Shown here in pieces: positions 44,029 to 52,729 of a stretch of 64,000 bases of DNA. The stretch comes from Drouetiella sp036703255 (GTDB lineage: Bacteria; Cyanobacteriota; Cyanobacteriia; Elainellales; Elainellaceae). The DNA lies in NCBI GenBank assembly GCA_036703255.1, contig DATNPL010000242.1, positions 1 through 64,000 of the forward strand, in the 5' to 3' direction. A program made the position numbers and the translations under genes. How positions within the stretch are numbered: position 1 is the first letter of the stretch; each line of letters opens with the position of its first letter. The notes under the pieces are model-generated. The model was not told where the DNA came from and did not search any database. It saw nothing but the letters and a program-made list of their open reading frames with translations.

Positions 44029-44772
44029 CTACCTGCTCCGTCTTTCATGATGATTAGGGTGCCTATTCTGGTGAACTAAGCTAACCTGCCAATCATCATT
44101 TACTTTATGAACTTCAAGGCCAGGAACAGTCTGAAGTAGCTCAGCCAACCTCATATCAGGGCATACCCTTCGCATTACAGCTCGGATAGGTTGCTGATAC
44201 CGATCGCTAAACCTATGACTTAATCGCGTGAGGGCAATCACCTTGTTTGGATGAGTTGCCGTCAAACTCCGAATGATTTCTATCAAGGCCAGCTCCAAGT
44301 CATTGACTGAGCTAACCTCAGAAACTAAGCGGTCTTGCTGGCTTGAGGGAGCCTGAGTTTGGCAATGCACTCTCTCCTCAGCATCCTTATCTTTTGCCCT
44401 CCCTGGCGATCGGCTGTTGGCTTTCCAGGCTTGCTTCGCTTGATCCGATTTGGGTGAAGTCTGAGCCTGTGGATAGTCAAAGACGACTGCTTGAATCAGA
44501 GCGACATAGAACTCATGAGGGAAGGGTGTCCCATAGATTGAAAAGCGCCCACTCTCTTTGAGCAGGCTCCTTAACCCACGACCATAGCCTTGGGCGATCG
44601 CCAAATGCTCAGGGGATACCCCATACTTTGCATTAAACAGCTCAGCCACTCTGTCTATGCTGAGCCAGGGATTGCCGTTCTGTTGGGCTTCCAAAGCAGT
44701 TAAGCGCTCTAGTTCTTCTAGAAGCTGTTGAAGCGATAAAGGCAAGGACAGAGCTTGAAGCAACTCATCCAT
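44029..44772 (-). CDS. Probable LOTUS/OST-HTH domain protein
   Basis: A 247-residue protein with two similar helical modules. One is at about 15-95 (LLEELERLTALEA, ... LSIDRVAELFNAKYG, ... GRGLRSLLKESGRFSIYG) and one at about 160-235 (LIEIIRSLTATHPNKVIAL, RLSHRFSDRYQQ, LAELLQTVPGLEVHKVNDDW). Both follow the OST-HTH pattern of a winged helix that binds RNA, often G-quadruplexes. The linker of about 60 residues is polar. Bacterial members often accompany NYN nucleases, and one lies in this window at 33.6 kb. Assignment is by pattern only. Confidence 0.6.
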   Translation of the reverse strand: MDELLQALSLPLSLQQLLEELERLTALEAQQNGNPWLSIDRVAELFNAKYGVSPEHLAIAQGYGRGLRSLLKESGRFSIYGTPFPHEFYVALIQAVVFDYPQAQTSPKSDQAKQAWKANSRSPGRAKDKDAEERVHCQTQAPSSQQDRLVSEVSSVNDLELALIEIIRSLTATHPNKVIALTRLSHRFSDRYQQPIRAVMRRVCPDMRLAELLQTVPGLEVHKVNDDWQVSLVHQNRHPNHHERRSR

Positions 44773-44949
44773 CGACCGATTGATCCTTAAAGTTGAGCGT
44801 ATGAGTGATGATCTACAGTCATAGCGCTGAGCATTTCATAGGGCTTCGGGTGTGGCTTTCCTCACCGAGAAAACCCTGATCTGGGGCATGTGTTTGTGGA
44901 TTGAAGCTCATGCCTGTAGGGACGGGATGGAAGGGAGGGGGTGCTTTGA

Positions 44950-45018
44950 TTTAGGGTAATCTGTTATGGCTGTAGCCCCTGAAAATGCTGGCTTTTGCCC
45001 ATCAAGTTTTACCCTAAA
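44950..45018. repeat. 69-bp structured repeat, copy 3
   Basis: TTTAGGGTAA and TTACCCTAAA close the element; the interior differs from copies 1 and 2 mostly in the second stem, where an AGCC/GGCT pairing is available instead. It lies between the LOTUS-like and ASCH genes, upstream of the former and downstream of the latter, in a 449-base spacer with no other feature. Confidence 0.8.
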
Positions 45019-45221
45019 TAGCAATTATCAGTGAATCACTTTGCGTTAGTCGTCTTTGTGCTGGTAAAGCCGTAGCAACTCTGTATGACATTAGGGTGCT
45101 GATGCCATAGGTCTGTTGGAAGGACTGGCGATCGTTCAAGCCTTTAGACTCTGCTTGTTGCTTGAATCTAGTCAATTTTGAGTCCCAGCCAATAGATGAC
45201 CTAGAACCTCTAAGGCATGAC

Positions 45222-45971
45222 TCAGACTTTGCCCATATCTTGAAGTTGCTTCCAAGCAGCATTAAAGCCTGCCTTTTGTGCGGGCTTAGAAGGACGCCAG
45301 TAGTTGTATGCTCCCGGTACGTTAAGAATGGGGCAGTCGAGCGGTATAGGGTTGCTGATAACGTGCTCCCATAATTGATATTTGTCATTCCAAACGCAGC
45401 CTGTGACGGTTGCCAATCCCAGAATGCTCATTTTGGGACATCGTGCGGGGTCTATTCCTTCCTCCTTTGGAGTTCCCCATTCTGATGAACTAGAGACATG
45501 GATTAGAACTTGACCTCGGAAGTTTGTTGGCCATACTCGTGATTCTACGGTCTGTTCTCCGTTGATGATGTGATAGCCAAAGCATCCTCCAATTGACAAT
45601 GCTCGCAGTATTTCTGGGTAGATAATGTCAGATGCATCCAGTTTTGGAGCAGGGGGGCGATCGCTTCGTTTTGCCGTTTTCTTCACCGCAGGTTTCTGGG
45701 TGACAATTACCTGGACGATCGGCTGAGTGGCAGGTTTTACCTGTACCACTGGCTGCAAATTCTTACGCTGGTTAGCTTCATTCAGCTTAGCTCGGAGCAC
45801 TTTAAGCTTGTCACTTATTTTCACACCCACTACATAGGTGTCTGGGTCATACCCACCCTTGACAGCAGGTTTGAGCTTTGGCCCTCCCGACCGCTTACCA
45901 TTGGCATCTCCTGCCTGAATGGCGTTGTAGCGTCTCTGAGCTAGTTCTTTGAGAGTGGTGAGATTAGACAT
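45222..45971 (-). CDS. ASCH-domain protein
   Basis: A 249-residue protein. The N-terminal 110 residues are basic and low in structure (two runs rich in Lys, Gln and Val). The C-terminal part fits an ASCH/PUA-like fold: FRGQVLIHVSSSSEWG, then ILGLATVTGCVWNDKYQLWE and IPLDCPILNVPGAYNYWRP. ASCH domains bind or cut RNA; the family is linked with RNA processing and some defence loci. It is monocistronic with a 228-base upstream spacer that shows nothing. Confidence 0.7.
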   Translation of the reverse strand: MSNLTTLKELAQRRYNAIQAGDANGKRSGGPKLKPAVKGGYDPDTYVVGVKISDKLKVLRAKLNEANQRKNLQPVVQVKPATQPIVQVIVTQKPAVKKTAKRSDRPPAPKLDASDIIYPEILRALSIGGCFGYHIINGEQTVESRVWPTNFRGQVLIHVSSSSEWGTPKEEGIDPARCPKMSILGLATVTGCVWNDKYQLWEHVISNPIPLDCPILNVPGAYNYWRPSKPAQKAGFNAAWKQLQDMGKV

Positions 45972-46199
45972 GATTTGCTATGGAAGGGATAACGATACGA
46001 TGCTTCTACTCCAGACATTTCTGAGAGAGTTTCATCAGTGACCGTAAGCTGTGTTGAGCTGTAGTCATTACTAGAGTTCCTAAAGCTAGAACCGTGCCCC
46101 TCGCAATCTCTAGCAGTAAAAAAAGCCATTGATCTGAGCCATTGATCTGTGGCTGTTTTCATAAGTTGAGACTGCTAGACAAAGCACTACTCCTAACCA

Positions 46200-47135
46200 T
46201 CAAATACAAACTTCTTGTCCCCACTGAGGGCGAACTTGGGAGCGCCTGTTTCTCTCAAGACAGTGGAAACCCTCAACCTGACCACTCGGCATTATTCCAA
46301 ACATTGCAGGGCCATCACTATTCCACTGGATAAACGAAACTATTCCCACAGAGTCGCAGTTCTCGATAATCTCTGAGCTAATTGATCTCATGAACTGAGG
46401 GGAATTTAAGATCGTTAGGGTTGGTCTGCCACTCAGGACAAACATGTATTGAGATGTTCGCCCCTCTGGATGATCGGGGTATTGATTAGAAATGTCATTT
46501 TGCCTGATACCAATCGTTAAAGTTCGTCCCTCTTCTAGCCGCTGCTGAGCTGACGCTAAGGCGTTGGAGCAAGCATCATCACTTGTCCGATCGCCTGCCG
46601 CCATCGCAGAATTAGCGATCGCCACCAAATCGTCTCTACGCCCGTTTTTAACCGTGACTTGGTAGAGAACATCTTGAGACTGCCACTCCAAGCGAGCAGT
46701 GCAGTAAGCTCCACACTGATTAATAAACTGAGCTTGTGTACCATCAGCCAACGCTACAGTTTCAAAGGATTCCTGAATGCTTCCCAAGTCCCTCGGCGCA
46801 CGGAGAGTAAAAGGATTTTCTGATAGTTGTCCACCCCGTTTTGCCTCGATCCCTCCGTAGTAACAAGCCCCAGCTCGACAAGCAGGATTAGGATAAAAAC
46901 TTACGTTGTAGCCCTCTGTATTAGACTGAGCCTCTAAATAGACTTCTCGAAAGTCAACAGGCAATTCTGTCGGCAATAAGATTGGAACATCAGTGGACTG
47001 ACTGAGCTGCCCAATCACCTGCTCCACTGGAACCACAATCTCAGCCAGCGCCGATTGTGGTGTCATCAAAGTCGTCAGGACAAAGGCTGAAGCTAGAGCT
47101 AATGTGGTGCGAGATTTCAGAGTGGATAGACGCAT
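46200..47135 (-). CDS. Secreted protein of unknown function
   Basis: A 311-residue protein with a clear signal peptide (Lys-Ser-Arg, then TLALASAFVLTTLM, cleavage after SALA near residue 31). The mature part has several Cys residues (PACRAGACYYGG, QCGAYCTARLEW) that could form disulfides, consistent with export to the periplasm or medium. ATG 47135 is preferred to a TTG nine bases upstream; GGGAG precedes it. No family recognised. It is 90 bases downstream of the small membrane gene in the replication operon. Confidence 0.75.
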   Translation of the reverse strand: MRLSTLKSRTTLALASAFVLTTLMTPQSALAEIVVPVEQVIGQLSQSTDVPILLPTELPVDFREVYLEAQSNTEGYNVSFYPNPACRAGACYYGGIEAKRGGQLSENPFTLRAPRDLGSIQESFETVALADGTQAQFINQCGAYCTARLEWQSQDVLYQVTVKNGRRDDLVAIANSAMAAGDRTSDDACSNALASAQQRLEEGRTLTIGIRQNDISNQYPDHPEGRTSQYMFVLSGRPTLTILNSPQFMRSISSEIIENCDSVGIVSFIQWNSDGPAMFGIMPSGQVEGFHCLERNRRSQVRPQWGQEVCI

Positions 47136-47225
47136 CAATGGCAAGGCTCCCCGATATAGTCAATCGTCACAACGCCAGCCCAGTGTGCCCACAAACACTG
47201 CATGAGGAACAATAAAATTTAACAG

Positions 47226-47477
47226 CTATGCCAATGTTGACAGTAGAAAAGTCAAGGCTGGTATCCCAATAACAATCAACGGATCTAATGTCGGTCTACC
47301 CCCTTTGCCCTGCTTAGCTGGTGATGTCTTCTGCAACTGAGGAGTAGAAATTTCTTGAAGCTTCTGCTGAAGAATAACCTCAATTTCTTGGAGATGGGGC
47401 AAACTCAAATCCTCAGACTCAATCGATCGGATCAAGCTCAGCGAATACCACCCGCCAATCCTGCCCCAAGCCTGCAT
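47226..47477 (-). CDS. Small tail-anchored membrane protein overlapping the rep gene
   Basis: An 83-residue frame whose ATG lies 59 bases inside the 3' end of the CyRepA1 gene. Residues about 20-45 are amphipathic, and the last 18 (LDPLIVIGIPALTFLLSTLA) form a C-terminal membrane helix. Overlap suggests coupling to replication protein synthesis. No family recognised; it could regulate Rep or act as a small membrane toxin, but nothing in the sequence decides this. Confidence 0.5.
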   Translation of the reverse strand: MQAWGRIGGWYSLSLIRSIESEDLSLPHLQEIEVILQQKLQEISTPQLQKTSPAKQGKGGRPTLDPLIVIGIPALTFLLSTLA

Positions 47478-50400
47478 CCTGACAAACTTTGACCTGAAGG
47501 CCCTCTACAGCCTCCACAATCCAATCCCCAGCTCGACCTAGCCACCGGACGATCGCCCCCCTTACCAATCCCAGCGTTTCCATCACCCGCGACCGCAACT
47601 CATCTGACATTTGCATCAGCACCGCAGAACGCTGGGGTAAATCCCAGTCCATCCAGAGAGACCTCACCAGATCCCCTTCTTGGCACTCCACAGCCTGAGT
47701 CAGAATATCCAACCCATCAGCTAGCTCCTCAGAGAGCGATGCATCTTCGGTAGTCACGCCCCCCCCTTTATTTATATATTCAGCAAAAGGCACCCCTGTG
47801 ACTACCGACTCCACAGAAGGCTCAAATCCCTGCTGAGCCTTGGCTTGCCGCTTTGCTTGTCGATATTCCAAGACCTCTTGCGCGATCGCCCAGGCTTCTG
47901 GATCAAACCGATAAACACGCACCTGATCGCCCCTTGATCCTTCCCGACGATCGCACAGCAGCTGCAACCCGATTTGTTCTAAGAGCTGCTGCAAGATTTG
48001 GATGGGGGTAGCATTGCGACGGATGGTGATGCCCAAGAAATCCTTGATGATTAAGGCATGACGTTGCGCTTGCCTTTGCAGCTCCAGCAAATCGAGATCA
48101 TCATTGCGAAACTCACGCTCAAGCTGAAGAAACGAGTGGAGTCCCAGTTCCCGACGCAGCGACCAAGCCACAGAGTCATTGCGCCAATCTAAGGCATGAA
48201 ACTTCTCTCGCTCCGCCTGGTCTTTAGCGGCTAGTATTGCCGGAGGAAAATGGATACGTTTGCCCTTGAACGTACTGACTTCAGAGGGTGCTTCTAAGAG
48301 CGCTTCTAGCAAGGTGAACTGACGGATGGTTCGTCCCCCTTGATCACGTTCAATCAGCTCCGGATCGATCGCCTTTCCCCAAGAGGTTTCAATCCGATAA
48401 CGCTCCAGCTTGTAATAGTCCTCTAAGGTTGGACGTTCCTTAGACTCTAGGCGACGGGCAACAGTGGCTGAGATCGGTTCAGCATTACAAATGCCTTGGC
48501 TACGAGCCTGTTGATTGAGGCTACGAGCCGCCTTCAATTCTGCCTTGGTTTCCCCATCAACCTCTTCCCCTAATGCCATCAAAGAATGCCCTTGTGCTTC
48601 GATGAGATAGCGCACATCTCCGCGCAGATTGTTGAGCGACTCGTTACGACGCGCTTGAATGGCAGCCCAAGCCTGCCAAGCAAAAGCATCCTCAACGGTC
48701 TTCTCCCCACTGCCCACGATGATCTTGAGCAAGAAGCCGCAAAGGTCATTCTCCTGAAGCTTATGGCGCTGGATGCGATCGGCGCTAGTCGGACGATAAC
48801 CCCCAATGGGATTGCCACCCACCCAGACATGCCAATCGACTTTAGGACGATAGCGATTCAATGCCTGGATGCAGTCTGTCCCGGCTAAAGAGCCGCCAAC
48901 AAACACGCCAAATACCTTGTCAAAGTGAGGCGTATCAATGCTGACTCCGGTATTGACTGAAGGCGAATAGATGAAGCAGTCGATGCCATCGAGTTTGCCC
49001 GGTTGATTGATGTTTTCGATCAGCGATCTCAGGTTGGGTTCATTGGAATTCTCTGAGTTAATGCAGACCATCCGCTTCTGTGGGAATAACGTCTGGAGAG
49101 CCTCATACAGATCCTTACTGAACTCCAAGCCATCACAGGCCACAATCACCCGATCGCCTCGAAACAAAGAGGCTTTGATTTGACGGACAATGCCAGAGCG
49201 ATCGGCTCCTTCATACCAGAAGACCCGGCGATTGCCATTCTGATAACGGTTGCGAATGACGAAGGGTTGCTCATCTGGATCAGGACGCATGGCCAGGATG
49301 AATTTAAGTGAGATATCGGATAGATGAGCATCGCTCAACACCACGCACCTGGCGGAATAGATGAAATGCTTCAGCGATTGCAGGATGATGTGACGATGCT
49401 CTTTGCAGGTCGAAGAACAAAGCAAGTGTTGGATGAACTGTTCGCATTCATCGAGGAAGATGTAGTCATAGGTATTGCCTTCCGTTTTGAGCTTATGCAA
49501 AGAGTCAGCGGTGAGGGATAACCCTTGCTCCTGCCACATATTCCAGCCATGATCTGAATAGATGGCGGTTCCTAAACGAGTGGATAGGTTCCGCAGCAGA
49601 GCAATGCGATGTCCCAGGTTAAGGATACGCGCCTGGGGATGAGCTTGCTTGATCGCTTTGAGTAGCTCTGTCTTACCTGTGCCCATGTCCGAGAGCAGCG
49701 CAATCACGCCTGTATCTGGTAAAGGTAATCCAGAGCCAAGGGACGTTAAACGATCGGGTTGCAAGAGGTATTGTCGTTTGAGATCGACAGCAATGGGATA
49801 GGTAAGTTCATAGCCCATCAATCCATGCTGACGATGACGGTCATAGGAGGCCAGAGCAATGGCATCAAGGTAAAGCTGGTCAAAAGACTCTGGGCCTCTA
49901 GCCACGATGAAATCATCGACCCCTTTTTCGGCTCCAGGCAGACGAATCACCTTGACGATGCAAGCTTCGGCTTCAAACAGGGTGCCCGTGCGTACCAAGG
50001 CATGACTGACCTGTTGGCGAGTTTTGGGATTGGGGTCATGGTCAAAGCAAAAGTAGATCTCCCGACCTAAAGTAGCAAAGTGCTGAAGGTCAGGAATGAG
50101 TTGCTCAGGTGTTTTACCCTGACGCTTCTTCCGGCCGTTCCACACCCCAGGCAGGGCAATGGCTACATATCCTGCACTCAGCAAAGCAGCAGCCTTCTTA
50201 GCGCCTTCACAGATGATGATGGGCAGGTTATAAGTCCAGACCCATTGCCAAAAGTGAGGGGAGGCACTGCGATCTCGCAGCCGCAGCATCAGGGGCGTGA
50301 TGGGGATACGGTAGCGACGGGCAATCGATTCCCAGCTAGCGCGATCGGCATCTAGAAGAATCGCGAGGGTTTCATAGCCTGCCGGGTGCTCATACTTACG

Positions 50401-50658
50401 GGCTTTGCCTTTGTTGTTATCGATTAAGGGATTATCTGGCTTAAATGGCCCCCAGTTACGCATCTCTCCGGTAATTGGGTCAAGGGTATGGCAATACCAG
50501 CCAGAGGTGAAAGGGCAGGACTTCCATCTCTCAGAGGCTTTCCAGTTGAGCCATTGGCGAATCAGCCAGTTGTCATCGGTGGAGTGGAAGTTCTGTTGGG
50601 CTAAAGCCGGAGCAATAGCACTGGCTTGAAACTCTTGGTGGTGGTGAAGGTAAAGCAT
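47419..50658 (-). CDS. Plasmid replication protein, CyRepA1 family
   Basis: A 1079-residue protein. Residues about 60-270 are a DUF3854/Toprim-like primase region (LPIIICEGAKKAAALLSAGY, YFCFDHDPN near 203, GVDDFIVARG). An SF-type helicase follows with Walker A LSDMGTGKTELLKAI near 320-332 and Walker B YDYIFLDECEQF near 398-409. The C-terminal 400 residues are charged and helical. This combination is the CyRepA1 replication initiator of cyanobacterial plasmids and is the strongest single argument that the window is plasmid DNA. A structured leader with repeated TCTCTCTGTC motifs lies directly upstream. Confidence 0.88.
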   Translation of the reverse strand: MLYLHHHQEFQASAIAPALAQQNFHSTDDNWLIRQWLNWKASERWKSCPFTSGWYCHTLDPITGEMRNWGPFKPDNPLIDNNKGKARKYEHPAGYETLAILLDADRASWESIARRYRIPITPLMLRLRDRSASPHFWQWVWTYNLPIIICEGAKKAAALLSAGYVAIALPGVWNGRKKRQGKTPEQLIPDLQHFATLGREIYFCFDHDPNPKTRQQVSHALVRTGTLFEAEACIVKVIRLPGAEKGVDDFIVARGPESFDQLYLDAIALASYDRHRQHGLMGYELTYPIAVDLKRQYLLQPDRLTSLGSGLPLPDTGVIALLSDMGTGKTELLKAIKQAHPQARILNLGHRIALLRNLSTRLGTAIYSDHGWNMWQEQGLSLTADSLHKLKTEGNTYDYIFLDECEQFIQHLLCSSTCKEHRHIILQSLKHFIYSARCVVLSDAHLSDISLKFILAMRPDPDEQPFVIRNRYQNGNRRVFWYEGADRSGIVRQIKASLFRGDRVIVACDGLEFSKDLYEALQTLFPQKRMVCINSENSNEPNLRSLIENINQPGKLDGIDCFIYSPSVNTGVSIDTPHFDKVFGVFVGGSLAGTDCIQALNRYRPKVDWHVWVGGNPIGGYRPTSADRIQRHKLQENDLCGFLLKIIVGSGEKTVEDAFAWQAWAAIQARRNESLNNLRGDVRYLIEAQGHSLMALGEEVDGETKAELKAARSLNQQARSQGICNAEPISATVARRLESKERPTLEDYYKLERYRIETSWGKAIDPELIERDQGGRTIRQFTLLEALLEAPSEVSTFKGKRIHFPPAILAAKDQAEREKFHALDWRNDSVAWSLRRELGLHSFLQLEREFRNDDLDLLELQRQAQRHALIIKDFLGITIRRNATPIQILQQLLEQIGLQLLCDRREGSRGDQVRVYRFDPEAWAIAQEVLEYRQAKRQAKAQQGFEPSVESVVTGVPFAEYINKGGGVTTEDASLSEELADGLDILTQAVECQEGDLVRSLWMDWDLPQRSAVLMQMSDELRSRVMETLGLVRGAIVRWLGRAGDWIVEAVEGLQVKVCQDAGLGQDWRVVFAELDPID

Positions 50659-50900
50659 CGATCTCTCTGTCCCTGATGTAGTAGAGAGACAGAGAGAAGC
50701 AACACAACAATTTAGAAGTAGCAGAGCTACTTCTAAATTGAAGAGTATTCATACAAATCTCTCTGTCTTAAAGACAAACGGAGAGCAGAGAGCATAAAAG
50801 CTAAGAAATCTTAAAAAGTGCTCTCTGCAAAAGTTTGAAGGGATAGAGAGCCATGCCAAAACCGTGCAATTTGTTAAGAGTGTTGCATCTCTCGACAAAT
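50659..50900 (-). promoter_or_regulatory. Structured leader of the replication gene
   Basis: The 10-mer TCTCTCTGTC occurs at 50662-50671 and 50758-50767, and inverted at 50688-50697, so the first two face each other as a 9-bp inverted repeat. A perfect 15-bp stem (CAATTTAGAAGTAGC) with a three-base loop lies between them at 50708-50740. Further partial copies (GAGAGCAGAGAGC, GTGCTCTCTGC) continue to 50830. The layout suits iteron-like Rep binding sites plus an operator or attenuator hairpin in the rep leader. Confidence 0.65.
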
Positions 50901-51004
50901 TGGCACTACAATTGCCATAGCAAAGCTAGTAACCTAACCTCAGCCCGCCAAAGCATTAGTTAGCGTTACCACGCTCCATCCAATTCAACTAAATATCAAC
51001 CGCG

Positions 51005-51036
51005 AAACCCCTGCTGTTTGCCCAGTTGGGGTTTTT
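51005..51036 (+). terminator. Rho-independent-type terminator
   Basis: AAACCCC at 51005-51011 pairs with GGGGTTT at 51028-51034 and is followed by T's. It reads best rightward, yet no rightward protein gene precedes it. Either a short untranslated RNA ends here, made from the rep leader region around 50.9 kb, or the stem works in reverse for the HTH gene that ends at 51153. Confidence 0.6.
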
Positions 51037-51152
51037 GGTTTCTAGAACTTCTAGAACATTGATCCACCTCTCATAAAAAAATCCTGTAGCAGCAAGATGC
51101 AGTCAACTTGCTCTGGAAACATCTGTCGATGGGAAAAGTTTTGAGCCTTGAC

Positions 51153-51368
51153 TTAGCTTGCCAAACCCTCAAATTCTGCAAACTCGTCGAGCGAGAGTTG
51201 CAGAATTCGACACATAGTTTGGGTTTGCCGTGGGGTAAGGGTTGGAATATGTTTGCTAGACTCCCAATTCCGCACCGTTGTCTCAGTAACATCCAAGGCA
51301 ATCGCCAATCGACGTTGCGTGATTCTAAGTTCCAGGCGTCTTGCTCTAAGAGCTTTCCCAGTCCACAT
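51153..51368 (-). CDS. Cro/C1-type HTH regulator
   Basis: A 71-residue repressor-like protein: LRARRLELRITQRRLAIALD then VTETTVRNWESSKHIP is a standard helix-turn-helix with recognition helix TETTVRNWE. ATG 51368 begins right at the domain; an upstream TTG at 51443 would add 25 unsupported residues. It lies between the RHH gene and the replication gene on the same strand and probably controls replication or its own operon. Confidence 0.8.
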   Translation of the reverse strand: MWTGKALRARRLELRITQRRLAIALDVTETTVRNWESSKHIPTLTPRQTQTMCRILQLSLDEFAEFEGLAS

Positions 51369-51478
51369 AGCTGTTATCCGCAAGTTAGCTTGCTGTAGTT
51401 TGGTTGCTCCAGATCGTACTGCATTGTAGAGAGATCGGAACAAGAAATTTTGTAACTAATATTTTTAGCTGATAGGTA

Positions 51479-51712
51479 TCAAGGCTGATTCCCTGTTTGA
51501 GGGGGTGGATACTTATCTGGAAATTTTGCCCTAACGCTTAGTTCAATTAGGAATGCTGCCAGGTTTGCTGGTGGTCGGGATTCCCAATCAGCCCATTGCT
51601 CCAAATCTTCATAGATCCGGGCAGGGAGCGTTACAGTAATTCGCCTAACATCCTTTGCCACGTCTAAATCAATGTTGCTGGAATGCAAGCAATAATAGCC
51701 AGTTAACTTCAT
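51479..51712 (-). CDS. Ribbon-helix-helix (CopG-like) protein
   Basis: A 77-residue protein with DVRRITVTLPARIYEDLEQW, a beta strand followed by the first helix, then a second helix around LAAFLIELSVRAKF, the RHH pattern. Such proteins repress plasmid copy-number or toxin-antitoxin operons. A partly palindromic TAGCAT motif lies directly upstream of its start (51748-51771). It heads a small leftward operon with the HTH gene ahead of the replication gene. Confidence 0.8.
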   Translation of the reverse strand: MKLTGYYCLHSSNIDLDVAKDVRRITVTLPARIYEDLEQWADWESRPPANLAAFLIELSVRAKFPDKYPPPQTGNQP

Positions 51713-51747
51713 GTTCGTTAAAAACTCACCTAGTTGGCATCTATGAT

Positions 51748-51771
51748 ATGCTAACTAGCATCAATTAGCAT
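51748..51771. promoter_or_regulatory. Likely operator of the RHH gene
   Basis: ATGCTA-AC-TAGCAT at 51748-51761 is a perfect palindrome with a two-base centre, and a third half-site ATTAGCAT follows at 51764-51771. Spacing of 10-11 bases between half-sites suits side-by-side RHH dimers. It lies 36 bases upstream of the start codon. The rest of 51713-52022 shows only an excellent Shine-Dalgarno (AAGGAGG) for the rightward gene at 52023. Confidence 0.6.
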
Positions 51772-52022
51772 TATTTTTGCATCAAAAAAATTCCTGCTTT
51801 TGATGAATTTCTAAGATCTTGTTGCTCATATGAAAGTTCAGTTCTATGACCTTGTTGATTTCTCCTACCTTCCTGACTGAAACTTTCCCTGTTTCAAAAT
51901 TTCAGGTAGTTCAGCAGGTCTGCTAGCCGACTCTTTCAAACTGACATCATTGCTGCATCCTGGGACTCATTTTCGTTCCTGATGCCAGCGTTCAGATGTT
52001 TTGACCTGATAAGGAGGTTTTC

Positions 52023-52343
52023 ATGACTCAACCTTTATCTGCTTCCATGCCTCTCCCATTGCCCTGGGATTTTCCTAGCCCTGAGCGCTCTCCCCGCTTC
52101 AATCTGGGCGATCGGGTTGAGTGGAAGCCTTCACCCCATCGTGACTTCGGCACCATTATTGGCATCCAGTATGCTCCTGCTGCTCATCGACAAGCTTGGA
52201 GCTGGCAGTACCTCGTCTTCCTTGACCCGGATAGCCCTTCTCAAGGTTGGGTTCCATCTGACTTTGCCTGGGAAGAAGACTTAATCTCGCTCGTCCCAGT
52301 CCCATCTCATGCGGTTGCAGATCTCAAGGAGAGCCAGACATGA
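52023..52343 (+). CDS. Conserved-type small hypothetical protein
   Basis: A 106-residue protein with a near-perfect Shine-Dalgarno (AAGGAGG) nine bases before the ATG. It contains FNLGDRVEWKPSPHRDFGTI, followed by a beta-rich segment (WQYLVFLDPDSP), suggestive of an SH3-like small barrel, the kind often found in accessory DNA or RNA binding proteins. The stop overlaps the next start by ATGA. Function unknown. Confidence 0.7.
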   Translation: MTQPLSASMPLPLPWDFPSPERSPRFNLGDRVEWKPSPHRDFGTIIGIQYAPAAHRQAWSWQYLVFLDPDSPSQGWVPSDFAWEEDLISLVPVPSHAVADLKESQT

Positions 52344-52660
52344 GCCTACGTCCCTTGGAACAACGGGAGCTTCTCCTCTTTCGGCTTTATCGTCGCTGCC
52401 AGTTTGGGATGTCGCCCCATGACTTCTATGCCAAGTGGGAGGTCACTCACCTCCAGATGGCTCAAATCTGCCATTGCTCTGTCCCCACCGTGGATCGCTG
52501 GTTTGCGGGCGGGAGCGGGCAGCGTGCTCCGACACCTTTCCATCAGCGGCGGTTAGCAGAGGTGGATCTGTTGTGGGAAACCTACGAGGAAATCCCCTTA
52601 GCCATTCGCAGACGATTCTGCTCTCCCCGCTACCGGGCGGATCAAGATCTATCACCGTGA
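52340..52660 (+). CDS. Small HTH-like DNA-binding protein
   Basis: A 106-residue protein overlapping the preceding gene by ATGA. The middle part FYAKWEVTHLQMAQICHCSV then PTVDRWFAGG reads as a helix-turn-helix with recognition helix SVPTVDRWF, and the C-terminus is basic. It may regulate this four-gene set. Not assigned to a named family. Confidence 0.65.
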   Translation: MSLRPLEQRELLLFRLYRRCQFGMSPHDFYAKWEVTHLQMAQICHCSVPTVDRWFAGGSGQRAPTPFHQRRLAEVDLLWETYEEIPLAIRRRFCSPRYRADQDLSP

Positions 52661-52729
52661 TAGAACTGGTTTGATTGTCGTCAAATCAAGAACTACTGTG
52701 AGGGCAATCCCTTCGCCTGAACTGTGTTG

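Noticed and set aside
45014..45388. 124-codon leftward frame overlapping the ASCH gene end
   Set aside because: It overlaps the C-terminus of a better supported gene and has no recognisable motif.
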